Part shown: positions 53,464-64,000 of the stretch, piece by piece
Position numbering within the stretch: the first letter of the stretch is position 1
Layout: every line of letters begins with the position of its first letter
DNA from: Heterodera schachtii
Taxonomy: Eukaryota > Nematoda > Chromadorea > Rhabditida > Heteroderidae
NCBI GenBank assembly: GCA_023374025.1
Contig: SIJG01000015.1
Span: forward strand, 1,282,697-1,346,696
DNA: 64,000 nucleotides
Direction of reading: 5' to 3'
Position numbers and translations under genes: made by a program
Notes under the pieces: generated by a model
What the model was told of the DNA's origin: nothing
Seen by the model: the letters and a program-made list of their open reading frames with translations, nothing else
The model's database searches: none

Positions 53464-54989
53464 TCAATTTGCCTCCTCTTTCTCCGCTTGCTTGTGGCCC
53501 ACCCGCCGTTGTCTCAATGATCGGTGGTGGGTTCGTCCATGCTTTTCGTGCCCACCTCCTCCGAGCAAAAGTGGCACATCCTCTCCCTCCTCCCCCTCTT
53601 CCTCCTCCTTTTTCTCCTCTTTTTCTTCCTCCTCCTTTTTCTCATCCTCCTCTTTTTCCTCCTCCTTTTCCGGTGATGCTAAGGTGTGAAATGACGGAAA
53701 TGTTGAGATTGGCAATTCAGGATGTTTCTGTTCCCCCGTGCCATCTTTCTCCTTTTGTTCTTGGCATTGTGACACTTCGCCAAGATAATTGCCTTTTTCG
53801 TTTCTCTTCCCAATGTTTTCCATGCTAATACAGTGGTCGCAATGTTCATACATAACCTGGAAATGCTCATAAAATCGGCCCTCATTTTGTGCCATTTCCA
53901 TTTTCATTTTGCCAAAATTGTCGTACACGCGAAATATGCGGCATTCCTTTTTAACCAAGTCGCACAAGAGCACTGTAACTTTACCATCTTTTGATGCTAC
54001 AGTTTTGTTTTTTACGATCATTTCATCAAAATTCCACCGAAAGGTGCCATTTTCATCAGTTGAAATTTCAATTTTGGGCACTTCCACTTTTTCTCCGTGG
54101 GCATTTTCTTTGAAAATTAATTTTATTTATGGAATTTTAATATTAATTTATGCCTTAGCAAAAATCAAATTTTTTTTCTTCTTTAAACTTACTCAATTCG
54201 CCAAAAACCAACAGAATTTTGTAATACGTGCGCGGCAAAATGGTGTACGTATCACAGATGTGGCTGCATGATGCTGGTGAGTAAGCCATTCCCGAGTTTT
54301 CATCCGATTGGGACATTTCACTCTTTTGGCATTGCTCCGTTTCGCCAAAATAAGTGCCATTTTCCATGCTTATACAATGCCCATAATGTTCATACATCAC
54401 CTGGAAAGCTCCATAAAATCGACCCTCATTTTTGGTCATTTCCTCTCTCATTTCGGCAAAACTTTCGTACACCCGAAACACGTGGCAATGCTTTTTGCTT
54501 GTACGGCACAGAAGTACCGTAACCTCTGGACCGTCTCCAGCTGCTACGATTTTGTTTTGGACCATCATTTCATCAAAATTCCACCGAAAATCGCCTTTGT
54601 CATCCGTCCCAATTTCTATTTTCTGCACATTTTTATCGTTGATATTATCTTTAAAAAATGCATTGGATGATTTAATAATTTTTTGTTCTATTTTATGGTA
54701 ATTTTATTTCGATTTTTCCTTTAATAATTTTTAATTTAAATAAACACCCAAAAAACCTACCAAACTTTCCAAAAATAAACAAAATTTTGTAGTGACTGCG
54801 CGGTAAAATGGTGTACACATCACAGATTTTGCCGATTTCGGATAGCCAACAGGCCAATTTTTCTATCCAAGTTTCGCTGTTGGCACTTCCCTCTCCGGCA
54901 ACAGTGCCATCGTTTTCATTCATTGCAACACAAAAGAGTGGAAGCAGTAGCAGAAGAAGAGGCAAAGCAAACGAAGCGCGTGCCATCAT
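53464..54989 (-). CDS. Secreted protein with two copies of an unrecognised domain and acidic tail
   Basis: Exons 54989-54761, 54648-54193 and 54107-53464, all joined in phase 1, 442 residues. A signal peptide (FALPLLLLLLPLFCVA) precedes two repeats of about 150 residues. Each repeat starts ICD.YTILPR..YKIL..FG, crosses an intron at the same place, and continues KIEI.TD..G.FRWNFDEM, VTVLLC, F..M..EM..NEGRFY, FQVMYEH..HCISMEN and QCQ. So each repeat is split across the same intron, which implies internal duplication of an exon pair. Conserved cysteines number four or five per repeat. After repeat 2 a Glu/Lys-rich tail of about 50 residues leads to a basic end (HHRSLRQRRVG). I do not recognise the domain. 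The signal peptide and neighbourhood suggest a secreted effector. Starting at 54986 instead changes only one residue. Confidence 0.72.
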
Positions 54990-57484
54990 TTTGGAGAAGC
55001 AGGAGAAAATGGGTTTTAATTATTTCTTAAAAATACTAAAAAAAACTTTAAAACACAACTGATGGCTTTTAGGGTTTGGGGCGCTTAATCGTCTGCCGAA
55101 TTATTCTCTGTGAATTATACAGAAATTTTATTTTTTTTTTAATAAATATTAAAATAAATTGGAGTGAACAAAAAAATTTCAATGCGAATAAATTGTTTTA
55201 TGGTTGTCTTAAGATATGGTTAATCAATAAATAAACGTGTAAAAATGCAAAAATGGTTAATAGATAGATTTTGCAAAAAAAATGAATTAAATTAATATTA
55301 AATAAAAATGAAATAAAATGTTGTAGGTCTGGGTTTTTGGTTGGGGTCCCGGCTCGAGAAATCCCAATTCCAAACCATCACCTCGGATGTGAAAATGCCG
55401 AAAAATTAATTCGATCGGTGAAAAGGCAATGAAATCTGGTTGAAATTTTTGAAGTTGTTGGAAGAATCCTTTTTCATGCCTATTTTAGGTGCCTATTTTT
55501 AAAATTTCGTGCCTAAAAATCCGGTCTCTCTTTATAAAATGCAGTAGTTATGGCTCGGTGCCATAACTACTAAATGCTATTGTATAAATTGTTAAAAATG
55601 GGATTTTTTAACTTTTGCCTAATTTTTCAGGACTTTGCATTTTTTTCGAGCTTTTTTGTGACTTTTTTCATTTTTCGTGACATTTTTGTGTTTTTTATGA
55701 TTTTTTTTTTGTTGTGAATTTGGCGATGTAAAAGGCGACATGAAATTGGGGAAGATTTTATTAATAAAAATTTTCAAATTTTTCGGCGCGCATTTCCAAA
55801 AAACTTTTGCGGAAGAAGGGCCGATAGGCGCCGCCGGGGGAAATTTTGAAAATTTGAGTGTAGTTTGTCAACATATTTCAACTAAAAAGGCTGGTTTTTG
55901 GGATTACAAGGCTCAATTTGTACGGATTTTCTTTAAAATATGTGTCAATTTAAAAAAATATGAGTAATCTTATTTTGTCGATAGGAAACCCATGAGTATA
56001 CAAAAAGAAAATTCAAAATATTTTTTTTCTGTAGAGGAATTGAACCATGGGAAGGAAGTAGAAAATCAAGAAGATTAGCCACTATGCCATTTCCACAATT
56101 GTCATTTCTACTTTTAAAGACAAAATTAATTATTTTAATTATTTTTCCTTTTAACTCCAATTTTCATCACTATTTTTTCACTCACAAATCAGGTCCCCAT
56201 TCTTACCAGTGCTTGTTTTTCCCGGTTCCTGGTTGCCCTACTGGGACCGGGAAATAAATTTTCAAAATCAGGACCGGGAACTGGGACCTCAGAGGACCGG
56301 GAATTCCCGTCCCGGTCCCGCTCAACTCTGTTAAAGTGCTGATAAAGTTGGGTGATTGTTTCAATTCCCTAGGCCTTCTCAACGAATTTCTACCTGATTT
56401 CAATTGCCTTTTCACTGATCGAACTTTAATTTTTTGGCATTTACTTTGCTGAAATTGAAATTTGCCTTTATTATTGAAAAAAATACTAATAAGGTCATAA
56501 AAATAGAGAAAGGTCAATAAAATATATGTTAGAAGCTTCAAACAAAGTGTAAAAACTTTTTAGGACATTTTAGAGTAATTTAAGTCAATCCTTTGGTTTA
56601 TGTTCGAGCGTGCTCATATCACCTTCATTTTTAGGCTCCAATTCTTAATATAATCGTGTTTTTAAAAATTAGGCAAAAAAGACAAAAATTGAGCAGCGAT
56701 TTAAAGGGAAAATTAAATCGTTTTGCGACAATTGGAAACGGATAAACAAAGCTGTATCGGAAAAAATCGCTTAAAAAAATCAAAAATATAATATTTTTTT
56801 ACAAAACATTGAAGAAATAAGGAAAATTACGTATAAAAAATGCATATGTAAAGTTATGAAGTAAAAAAGAATCGTTTTTCTTCATCTTTTCTGTCTGTCC
56901 ATTGCAAATTATTAAAAGTCCATGAAAAGGTTCAAAATTGTTTTGAATACAAAGCCCAATAAAGTAATGAATATAGCGAAGACAAACGGATAAATAGCTT
57001 AAATGAAAAAATAAGAATGTTTTTGGGGATAAAGTTGGTGGTACTTGGGTATTATCTGCCCACAGATTTTTTGAAAGAAAATCCATTTTTTCAAAGTAAA
57101 CTTGTTTTTGGGGTTGGTCGGGAAAACCGATTCTGATACACATTTTGGCCCATTTCGAACCCCGAAACCGGATTCGAACAAAAAGCCAAAATTCATTTTT
57201 CACCAAATCAAAAAGCGATTTTGTGCAATAAACTTTTGTGAAAAATTAATTTTGACTTTTTTGTTCGAATCCGGGTTCTGGGTTCGAATTGGGCCAAAAT
57301 AGATGCCAGAACCGTTTTTCTGACCCTGAAGCCCTAAAACAAATTTACTTTAAAAAAATGAATTTTATTTTTCAAAAAATCTGTGAGCAGATAATACACA
57401 AGTAAATTTTATTTTTTTTAAATTTATTTTTATTCTTAACTAATTTTTTTAATTTTTAATCTTTTCATAATATTTTTAAATTTC
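54990..57484. repeat. Repeat-rich interval
   Basis: No gene is seen. Contains a GGCGCCGCCGGGGG copy of the GC palindrome at about 55815, a truncated relative of the 25856 hAT-type MITE at about 56200-56335 (GGACCGGGAATTCCCGTCCC, then CTCAACTCTG), and a foldback at about 57105-57325 (TTTCGAACCCCGAAACCGG versus CCGGGTTCTGGGTTCGAA). Confidence 0.5.
56027..56097 (-). ncRNA. tRNA-like (SINE-like) sequence with A and B boxes
   Basis: On the minus strand TGGCATAGTGG (56079-56089) fits the pol III A box and GGTTCAATTCC (56036-56046) fits the B box, at the spacing of a tRNA gene. The acceptor and T stems do not pair well, so it is not a functional tRNA. A tRNA-derived SINE remnant is more likely. It sits next to the truncated MITE. 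Confidence 0.35.
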
Positions 57485-59367
57485 TCACCAAACCAAAAAG
57501 GAGCTCAATTGTCGTCGTTTTAATAGATCCTCTGTTGTTGTTGGCCAATTGGCCCGTGGTTTGGCACTGAAATGGACCGGGTACTGCTTGTGCTTGTGCG
57601 GCACGACGCTGCCCGCCGCCGATGGGTTGCAATGGTGCAGAAGCACACGGAACATTTCGTCAATGGTCAGAACGCCGGAGGGAACTGTACGAAACAAAGT
57701 GGGGAAGATTCAGTTACAGAAGATTGACCATTTCCAAGACAATAAAGCATTTATTTTTTTGCAATTTTTTGCTAGATTGACATGGCTTTTTTCCATATTA
57801 GAACGGCACTCTCTGTTGTACTAAAGGGTAAAAGCGAATTGGTAAAAGCCGGGATGGAAAAAAGACTCTGTGAAGTAGGCCACAATAAAAAATAAGAGGG
57901 GAGAGGGACCAAAAACTCCGAATAAAATTAGCTCAAAATTGTTAAATTTAGTCCTTTTTTGGACAAAGTCTATTAACAAATCGCATTAAACCCCTCCTCC
58001 CAATTTTTTTGTATGGTAGGCCCAACCGTAACCAGAAAAATTTCATACGGGTGGAGGGAATAAGGAAAAATTTTTTCTTCGTCGGCCAAAGAGTAATTTT
58101 CCAAAATCTAAGTGACATCGGAGAAAATAGCCATTTTATCCGTTTTTTGTGCCCATTTCGCCCGAAGATGAAAATGGACCAAAAAGATGGGCTGAGGATA
58201 AAAATACTTCCGAACAGTTCTATTTTTTCATTTTTATCTTGACATAAAGCAGCTGACCAATGTCCGCCGCGAATTGTTCTTTTGAAATGAGCGGAAAACG
58301 AATTTGGAAAAGTGCCGGGCCAAGCATTTGACGTCGATTCTCCGCCGAACAATCGATGCCTTTCCGTCGGCACTGTCCGTCGGCCCAACGAAGTGCCTGC
58401 CAGGCGAAATTAAACAATTAATATTAAAACTATAATTTTTCAATTTACGGCTTTCCAAATGCCATTCCATTCGTCGGCCATCAATTCATCGCGCCCCAAA
58501 ATTTAGCATAATAATTTTTGGTCAATTTGTAAAAAGACATCCGATTGTAACAGAGTTTCCGCATTTTCATCAATGTAATACAAACAGTGCGAAGCGAAGT
58601 CCAAAAAATCAAAAAATCAAATAAATTCGAAATAATTAAAATGAAATTTTAAATGTTTTAAATTTACGTGTTCTTCAAAGAAACGGGCACTGAGCAGTGT
58701 TTCAAAAACATTGCTCAGCTTTTCCATAGGGTATTCTGTGCACTTTTTGACCAATGCGCTGACATTGTATTTTTTGGCTAAATTTCGAATATTTTTATTA
58801 TTAATTTTTAAAAATTAAAATAAATAAATATAATTTTCGTTATTTACCCGCATAAAGCACTTCGAAAAAAGTGTCTCCGTTCATCTCGCCCAATTCGTCC
58901 GTGTAAATGAATTTGAGCATTGTTTTGAATGCGCCGGCCTCAACATCGGTGACCACCACGGGATTAGTGATCGAACCGGAAAATGAAAATTAAAATTATT
59001 TAATTATTTTTATTAAAAATTTAAATTTTATACCAAATTCTTTCTCTAAATTTAAGGCATCGAATCGGAACATCGCTTTGAACACATCGGATGCTATTTG
59101 AAGAAGCAATTTGTGCGCAGCGAGAAGCTTAAAGTTAATAAATAACGAATTAATTAAAAAAACAAATTTAATATTATTTCTTTAAAAATAATTAAAATAA
59201 ATTAATAATTTAATAAATTTTACTTGTATAACATTTTTAATTGATTTTTTAATGGTCAAACTCGCCTCTTTTTCTTTTCCTTTCCCAACTAAAAAGTGCA
59301 CATCCGCACCATTAGCAGCGGCATCTTCTAACAGCGGTTTAATTCGATCGGCCAAAGTGTTTGACAT
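57485..59367 (-). pseudogene. BTB-BACK-MATH gene, degraded
   Basis: Exons matching the intact neighbour one for one: 59367-59266, 59127-59034, 58976-58848, 58777-58668, 58601-58449, 58396-58258, 57684-57485. The BTB part is clear (ADVHFLVGKGKEKE, AAHKLLLQIASDVFKAMF, VVVTDVEAGAFKTMLKFIY, AKKYNVSALVKKC), as is the BACK part (ALRWADGQCRRK, PALFQIRFPLISKEQFA). Damage: TAA at 58503-58505 where the neighbour has GAA; acceptor CG instead of AG before 58976; acceptor TG before 58601; and a MATH domain that starts VPSGVLTIDEM but is cut short and diverged. The intron before the last exon has swollen with repeats (57685-58257). The first intron is GC-AG. The parent gene would have been a Cul3-type substrate adaptor. 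Confidence 0.75.
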
Positions 59368-60361
59368 TATTTAATGGTGTAAAAATGAAGAAAAATTTAA
59401 TACAGTTTATTTTTGATAAATGTATTGATCCATCAAAACAAATATGTATTAATTATAAGTGAATCTCTTCACTTCAATTTTAATAGTCCAAAAAATCTAC
59501 TAAATATAATTTTACTTTTTATCTAAAATATTTTTGACTTTTATTGTAATTAAAAGCTTTAAATTGTTAAAAAAAATAAATGTAATGAAAGGAAAATAAA
59601 AATGAAGAAAATGTGGTCATTTTGGCACAACGGACCAGTGGTGAAGAGATATACAAAACAACATTTCTTTTTCTTTTTCTTTGTTTACGCTAATATCTCT
59701 CTGTGCTCTCTCACATTTTCAAGAGAGAGAGAGAAAAGAAAAATAAAAAGAGACAAGGCATTCTCACTTAAGGCTAACAAACAGAGAAATGAAATAATGT
59801 TAAGATAGGAAATGAGAAAAGAACGAAACAGTCAGAAATAGTGTATAGAATAAGAGAAAAGAAAAAGAGATTGATAGAAATAGTGTATCGAGATAAAGAG
59901 AAGAAAAACTAAATTTTTAAAGTGAGTGGAGTCAGAGATAATTTACAGGAGAAAAATAATAAAATATTAATGAATTTCTTTTCATTTCATTTAATTTAAA
60001 ATTTAATTTATATTTTTTCTGAAACTGTTACTTGGCTGGGCCACAAAATCCCGAAAATTTATGAGTAAATTGATTACTCTCTCTACATGATGGACGTGGT
60101 CAAAATCCATTTACGGAATTTTACCTTTTTTTTATTTCAAAAGAAAATTTGCAATTTCTTTGTTGTAGCCGGCGTCAGAATTTTTTTGGACTGTGAAAGT
60201 GTAAGAATTTTAAATACAAAGTTAAAGGAGGAGAACAGCAGGACCCACCATATCTAATTAGGTATTTAGCCAGTAAAAATAAATTCTAAAAAGCCAACTT
60301 TTTAAAATTACTTTCATATACCAAAATCAATTCAATGAGAAAAATGTTAGACAAAAACAAA
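59368..60361. other. Intergenic, no gene seen
   Basis: AT-rich with purine-rich tracts (GAGAGAGAGAG around 59722). No supported coding feature. Confidence 0.45.
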
Positions 60362-63300
60362 TTATGACAAATTAATGATTGGGTGGGCATTTCCAACGGC
60401 CAATTTACGCTTTGTGCCTTTTCGCTCTTTCATCACAGTCACATCGATGGCCAACGTCACTTTGTCCTCCTCTCTGTCGTATAAGCCTCGGCCCGGGTCC
60501 ATTAATTCCTTAATTGTCCATAATTAGGTCAATTAAGCAAGTCAATTGGCCTCTCACCGCAAATGTGATGAAATCGGGGAATCCCCAACAGTTCGTTTCG
60601 CTGTTAAAAACAGTGTGCTCAAATTCCTTTCTGAACTCCCCAACTCCGCTCATTTGCGAAACAATTCGAAATTTTGCCGAACATTCGGCTCTCCAATTTT
60701 CGTCTTAATAAATGATTTAAATATAATTTTAAATGATTATTTTAATTTCACCTTCTTTTGGAGCGGTACAACAAAGAAAAAGGCTCAAACATTTGACGGC
60801 ACTTCCCATAATCGTAAATATTTGAACGGATATTTTCCATGGAAGTCCCCCTAAGCACGTCACAGTTTCGCTTTTTCGCTCACTCCAAATGATTTCGCGC
60901 GCAAATTGCGACACTTTTTCAATGTCCATAAAAAGTGTCCCTTTCGATTTGCTCTGATCAGCGGAAATTGCTCTTTCCATTTCTGCTTGCCCCACAATGA
61001 CATCAATGGCCAAAGTCACTTTGTCCTCATTTTTGTCGTAAAAGCCGTTTCTCGGATCCATCAATTGCTTAATTTTGGGTATAGTTATATTGATACTTTT
61101 TTGAATTTATTGGACCGTTTCTTAAATTTGCCAGGGGAAATAAATGAAAAATAATGACAAAATTGCTTAAAGCCAATTAAGTTTTATATTCTTGGTATCG
61201 TTCAGTAGATTTAAATGTTCTCATTAGAATATACATATATAACACCCCTCACCCAAAAGGCAATGAAAGTGGGGAATCCCCAGCTGTTTGATTTGCTGTC
61301 AAACACATTGTCAATGCGTTTCCCTGTGCAATTCTCCGCCCCTTTGTTTTGCGCGACAATTCGAAAGGTTGCCGACCAATTGCAACTCCAATTCGAATCT
61401 TAATGCCAATTGTAGAATAGAGCGGTACCGGTGCCGATTTTGAAGTGGAAAAAAAGAAAAGTGCTTAAATCATTCCCGACCGTACCACAAAAATCCTAAT
61501 TTTCCTTAAAAATTTGCTCAAAATCCCAAAATTTAGTCATTTTGGACACGGATTACCAAATTTTTTGGTTTGAAAAAGCAAAAAGAAGAAAAAGCAATTC
61601 GATTTCATGGCATGACTCACATCATAAAATTTGTCGTCGACCCCCCCCCCCCCCCCTTAGGCAATGATTAGTAAAAATTGTTTACTTTCATTATTAATCC
61701 ATTATGTTTTGTTCTTTTATTAATCACCTTCCGTTGGCGCTGTGCACCAAAGGAAAATGCCCAGCCATTTCCCAACAAAATTTTCATCGTTTTCCGTCGT
61801 CGCATTTATTTTTGCAAATATTTCAAATGGGAGTCCTCGGATGTGCACAGTTTTGCTGTATCGGCAGCTCCCCACAGCTTCGCCCGCAAATTCCGACATT
61901 TTTTCAATTTCCAGCTGAAGTGTCCCTTCTGTTCGGTCCGAAATTCGTCCCTGCCTCGGAAATTTCAATGAGTACAGCTCAGAATCCATGCTCAAATTCG
62001 GGTGGCAATGGAACTGATAAATGCCGATCACTTCTTCCACAGTTAACACACCGGAGGGAACTGAAAAAATAAAATTAAAATAAATTGGAAACGGAATTAA
62101 TTAAATTATTTTTAATTTAAATTTAATGGGAACATATTTTGGGACATTTAAAAAGTCATAAATTCCTTTTAGTTTTTAGTTTCTTACCAATATTTTTCGA
62201 AAATTCTTCCTTTGACACGAGCGGAAAGCGAATTTTGAACAGTGCTGGGCCGAGGTTGGCACGACGCTTTTCAGAGGAGCACTCAACGGCATTTCGACGA
62301 CATTTCTCGTCAGCCCAACGGATTGCCAAAAAATATCAACGGAATTTTTTTTAGACAAATTAATATTTTACTGCGTTCCAAATTGAAATTTCTCCACTGA
62401 TTTGCAATTCGTCACGACTCAAAATTTCACACAACGTTTTTTGGTCAATTTGCAAAAATGCCACCGAATTGAGCAAAGTGTCCGCATTCTCATCAATATA
62501 AAACAAACAATGATAGGCAAAGTTCTTAATTCAAAAAACAAATAATATTTATAAATATTTCGTTATTTTCGCATGGTAAAAATTCGCCATAATCCGACCT
62601 CCTTAAAATTCCGAAACTCGCAATACAAAATAAAAAATTTTTAAATTTCTATATTTCAACAAAGATCACACTCTATTTCGGGATTTGCCAAATATAAAAA
62701 TTTTATAAACAATTTAATATTGAAAGAGTGATGCTTTTGAGTGCTTTGTCATCCCACCTCCAATTCGAAAAGCTGAGCCTGGGCATAGGCAAAGAAAACA
62801 TTGTGCAGTTTTGAAATTGGAATTTGCAAAGATGGGACAACCAGGCCAGCGATGTTGTACTTTTTGGCTAATTAATGAATAATTAAATTGTTAGATTAAT
62901 TTCACAAAAACAATTTGACCAGCGTAAAGCACTGCCATTGCGTTGTCTCCGTCCAATTCGCTCAAATCGTCGGCATAAATGAAGCTGAGCATCACTTTGA
63001 ACGCTGCTGCATCAACATCGGGCACTTCCACGACACAATTAGCGGAAGCTAATAAATTAATTGACCAATTAATTTATTCTAATAAATTAATTGACCAATT
63101 AATTTATTCTAATTTAATTTCATCACATTTACCATTTTCTACGTTTTGATTCTGTGAGTCAAAACGGAACATTGCCTCGAACACTTCGGAAGCGTGCTTC
63201 AAAATTACTTTATGGGCTGCAACTCTCTTAAAAAGGCTTTTTAAAAAAATTTAAAAAATTAAAAAAATGAAAATTATAATATATAATTTTATTTTCAAAC

Positions 63301-63400
63301 TTGCCTCCTTTTCTTCTCCTTCCCCCACCAAAAAGTGCACATCCGCGTCCTCTCCCGTGCTCAACATCCGCTTCATCCGATCAACCACAGACAAGGACAT
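60362..63400 (-). CDS. BTB-BACK-MATH-MATH protein (eleven exons)
   Basis: Exons 63400-63305, 63226-63133, 63048-62920, 62867-62758, 62524-62372, 62326-62188, 62060-61728, 61398-61253, 61067-60752, 60703-60558, 60508-60362; phases agree, 602 residues. BTB: DADVHFLVGEGEEKE, AAHKVILKHASEVFEAMFRFD, PDVDAAAFKVMLSFIYADD. BACK: DENADTLLNSVAFLQID, AIRWADEKCRRN. Two tandem MATH-like units follow. Unit 1 is VPSGVLTVEEV, GRISDRTEGTLQLEIEK, GLPFEIFAKI, then NWSCNWSATFRIVAQ and SNSWGFPTF. Unit 2 is QLMDPRNGFYDKNEDKV, GLPWKISVQI, then ECSAKFRIVSQ and NCWGFPDF, ending ELMDPGRGLYD. BTB-MATH proteins act as substrate adaptors of Cul3 ubiquitin ligases. The first intron is GC-AG (GAG then GCAAGT). The acceptor before 62326 is TG, not AG, so splicing there is doubtful. 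Confidence 0.82.
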
Positions 63401-64000
63401 TGTAAATGATAAATCAATTGCCAAACTCGTAATTTTATCAATTCAAGTGCCAAAATTGGCAAAAAGAAAATTTCATTTTCAGAGAGTAAGTCAATTTAAA
63501 GAAAAACGATGTTTAACATTTTAATTTTTAAACGATAATTTAAATTTTATTATTAGCCAAAGTTATTTGTGTATTATTTAAAAATGAACATTACTCATTG
63601 TATAATTGTAAAAAAAAGTTTGTAATAAAAAGGATTTTCTGCTGCTGATGAGCTTCACTTTTTTTATGGGGGAGGGCACAAAATAACAAAATAATTGCGG
63701 CAAAATTATGACCCGAAAAAAGAAGAGGAGAACAAAACAAATTCATTTGAATTTGTTGATTTGTGCATATGCATGGATGGGACTTTTAGATGGAAAAAGA
63801 TAAATCTCATCCCTTTTCGAATATAATGGTTTAAAAATTTCATTCTTAGAATGAAATTTTTAAAAATAAATGGTCACTTATGTCTTTTTGGCTCCTAAGA
63901 AATTTTAAATGTTTTTTTAAAGGTGCTTTTAGGCGCTCATCATGAATATTCATTTATTTTATTTTAACGCATTCTGTAATAAAGTTAACCCTAGCATAGA
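63401..64000. other. Upstream of BTB gene, then repeat
   Basis: No further gene. From about 63930 GGCGCTCATCATGAATATTC matches the end of the 52 kb inverted-repeat family (GGCGCTTATCATGAATATG at 36910). Confidence 0.4.

Noticed and set aside
53310..53828. 172-codon plus-strand Pro/Phe/Ser-rich frame
   Set aside because: It is antisense to the Glu/Lys-rich tail and second repeat of the secreted gene on the minus strand.
1..64000. CRISPR arrays, bacterial operons or horizontally acquired bacterial genes
   Set aside because: No regularly spaced repeats of CRISPR type and no intronless bacterial-type gene was seen. All recognisable genes are spliced nematode-type genes.

Overview
The window is eukaryotic, AT-rich DNA with small multi-exon genes (introns often 44-100 bases, acceptors of the TTTTCAG or TTTAAG type) set in dense repeats. 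The gene content points to a plant-parasitic cyst nematode of the family Heteroderidae (Globodera or Heterodera type). The evidence is a secreted annexin, a venom allergen-like protein, BTB-BACK-MATH genes, a relic of the lineage's large F-box-like family (KWL..P..DG.PKML motif), several GC-AG introns, and ATGCCA boxes upstream of the annexin. The species call is inference.

Layout. 0-10.5 kb: two tandem copies of a small amidated-peptide precursor gene (2150-2404, 3650-3880). They are followed by a 5 kb inverted repeat whose spacer holds a third, inverted copy (7319-7573). Both arms carry the flanks of a fourth copy without its coding exon. 10.5-13.1 kb: a broken, rearranged relative of the 26.9-30.3 kb segment. 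13.5-19 kb: a retroelement relic, two tiny secreted-protein genes, an F-box-like pseudogene, an orphan cysteine-rich exon and a divergent fourth peptide gene (18577-18789). 20-24 kb: an F-box-like ORF, two related membrane-protein genes and an Asn-rich secreted protein. 24.3-32.1 kb: mainly transposons, including a hAT-type MITE and a 1.2 kb direct duplication, around a multi-exon cysteine-rich gene with a possible three-finger (Ly-6/ET-like) domain.

32-42 kb: an ankyrin-repeat gene, a nuclear-receptor-type zinc-finger gene without a visible ligand-binding domain, and a frameshifted gene with three copies of an unrecognised domain. 43-44.9 kb: a second hAT-type MITE. 45-55 kb: a cluster of secreted-protein genes, all on the minus strand: annexin (359 or 340 aa), venom allergen-like protein (212 aa), a Ser/Thr-rich protein and a 442-aa protein with two copies of an unrecognised domain and an acidic tail. 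57-63.4 kb: two BTB-BACK-MATH genes on the minus strand, one a pseudogene.

The annexin, venom allergen-like protein and two-repeat protein all have signal peptides and fit the secreted effector set of a plant parasite. The BTB-MATH and F-box-like genes belong to ubiquitin-ligase adaptor families. The peptide genes look like neuropeptide or hormone precursors (RxRR-type cleavage, C-terminal amidation signal). Exon structures were worked out by hand from splice sites and reading frame. No transcript evidence or database search was available.
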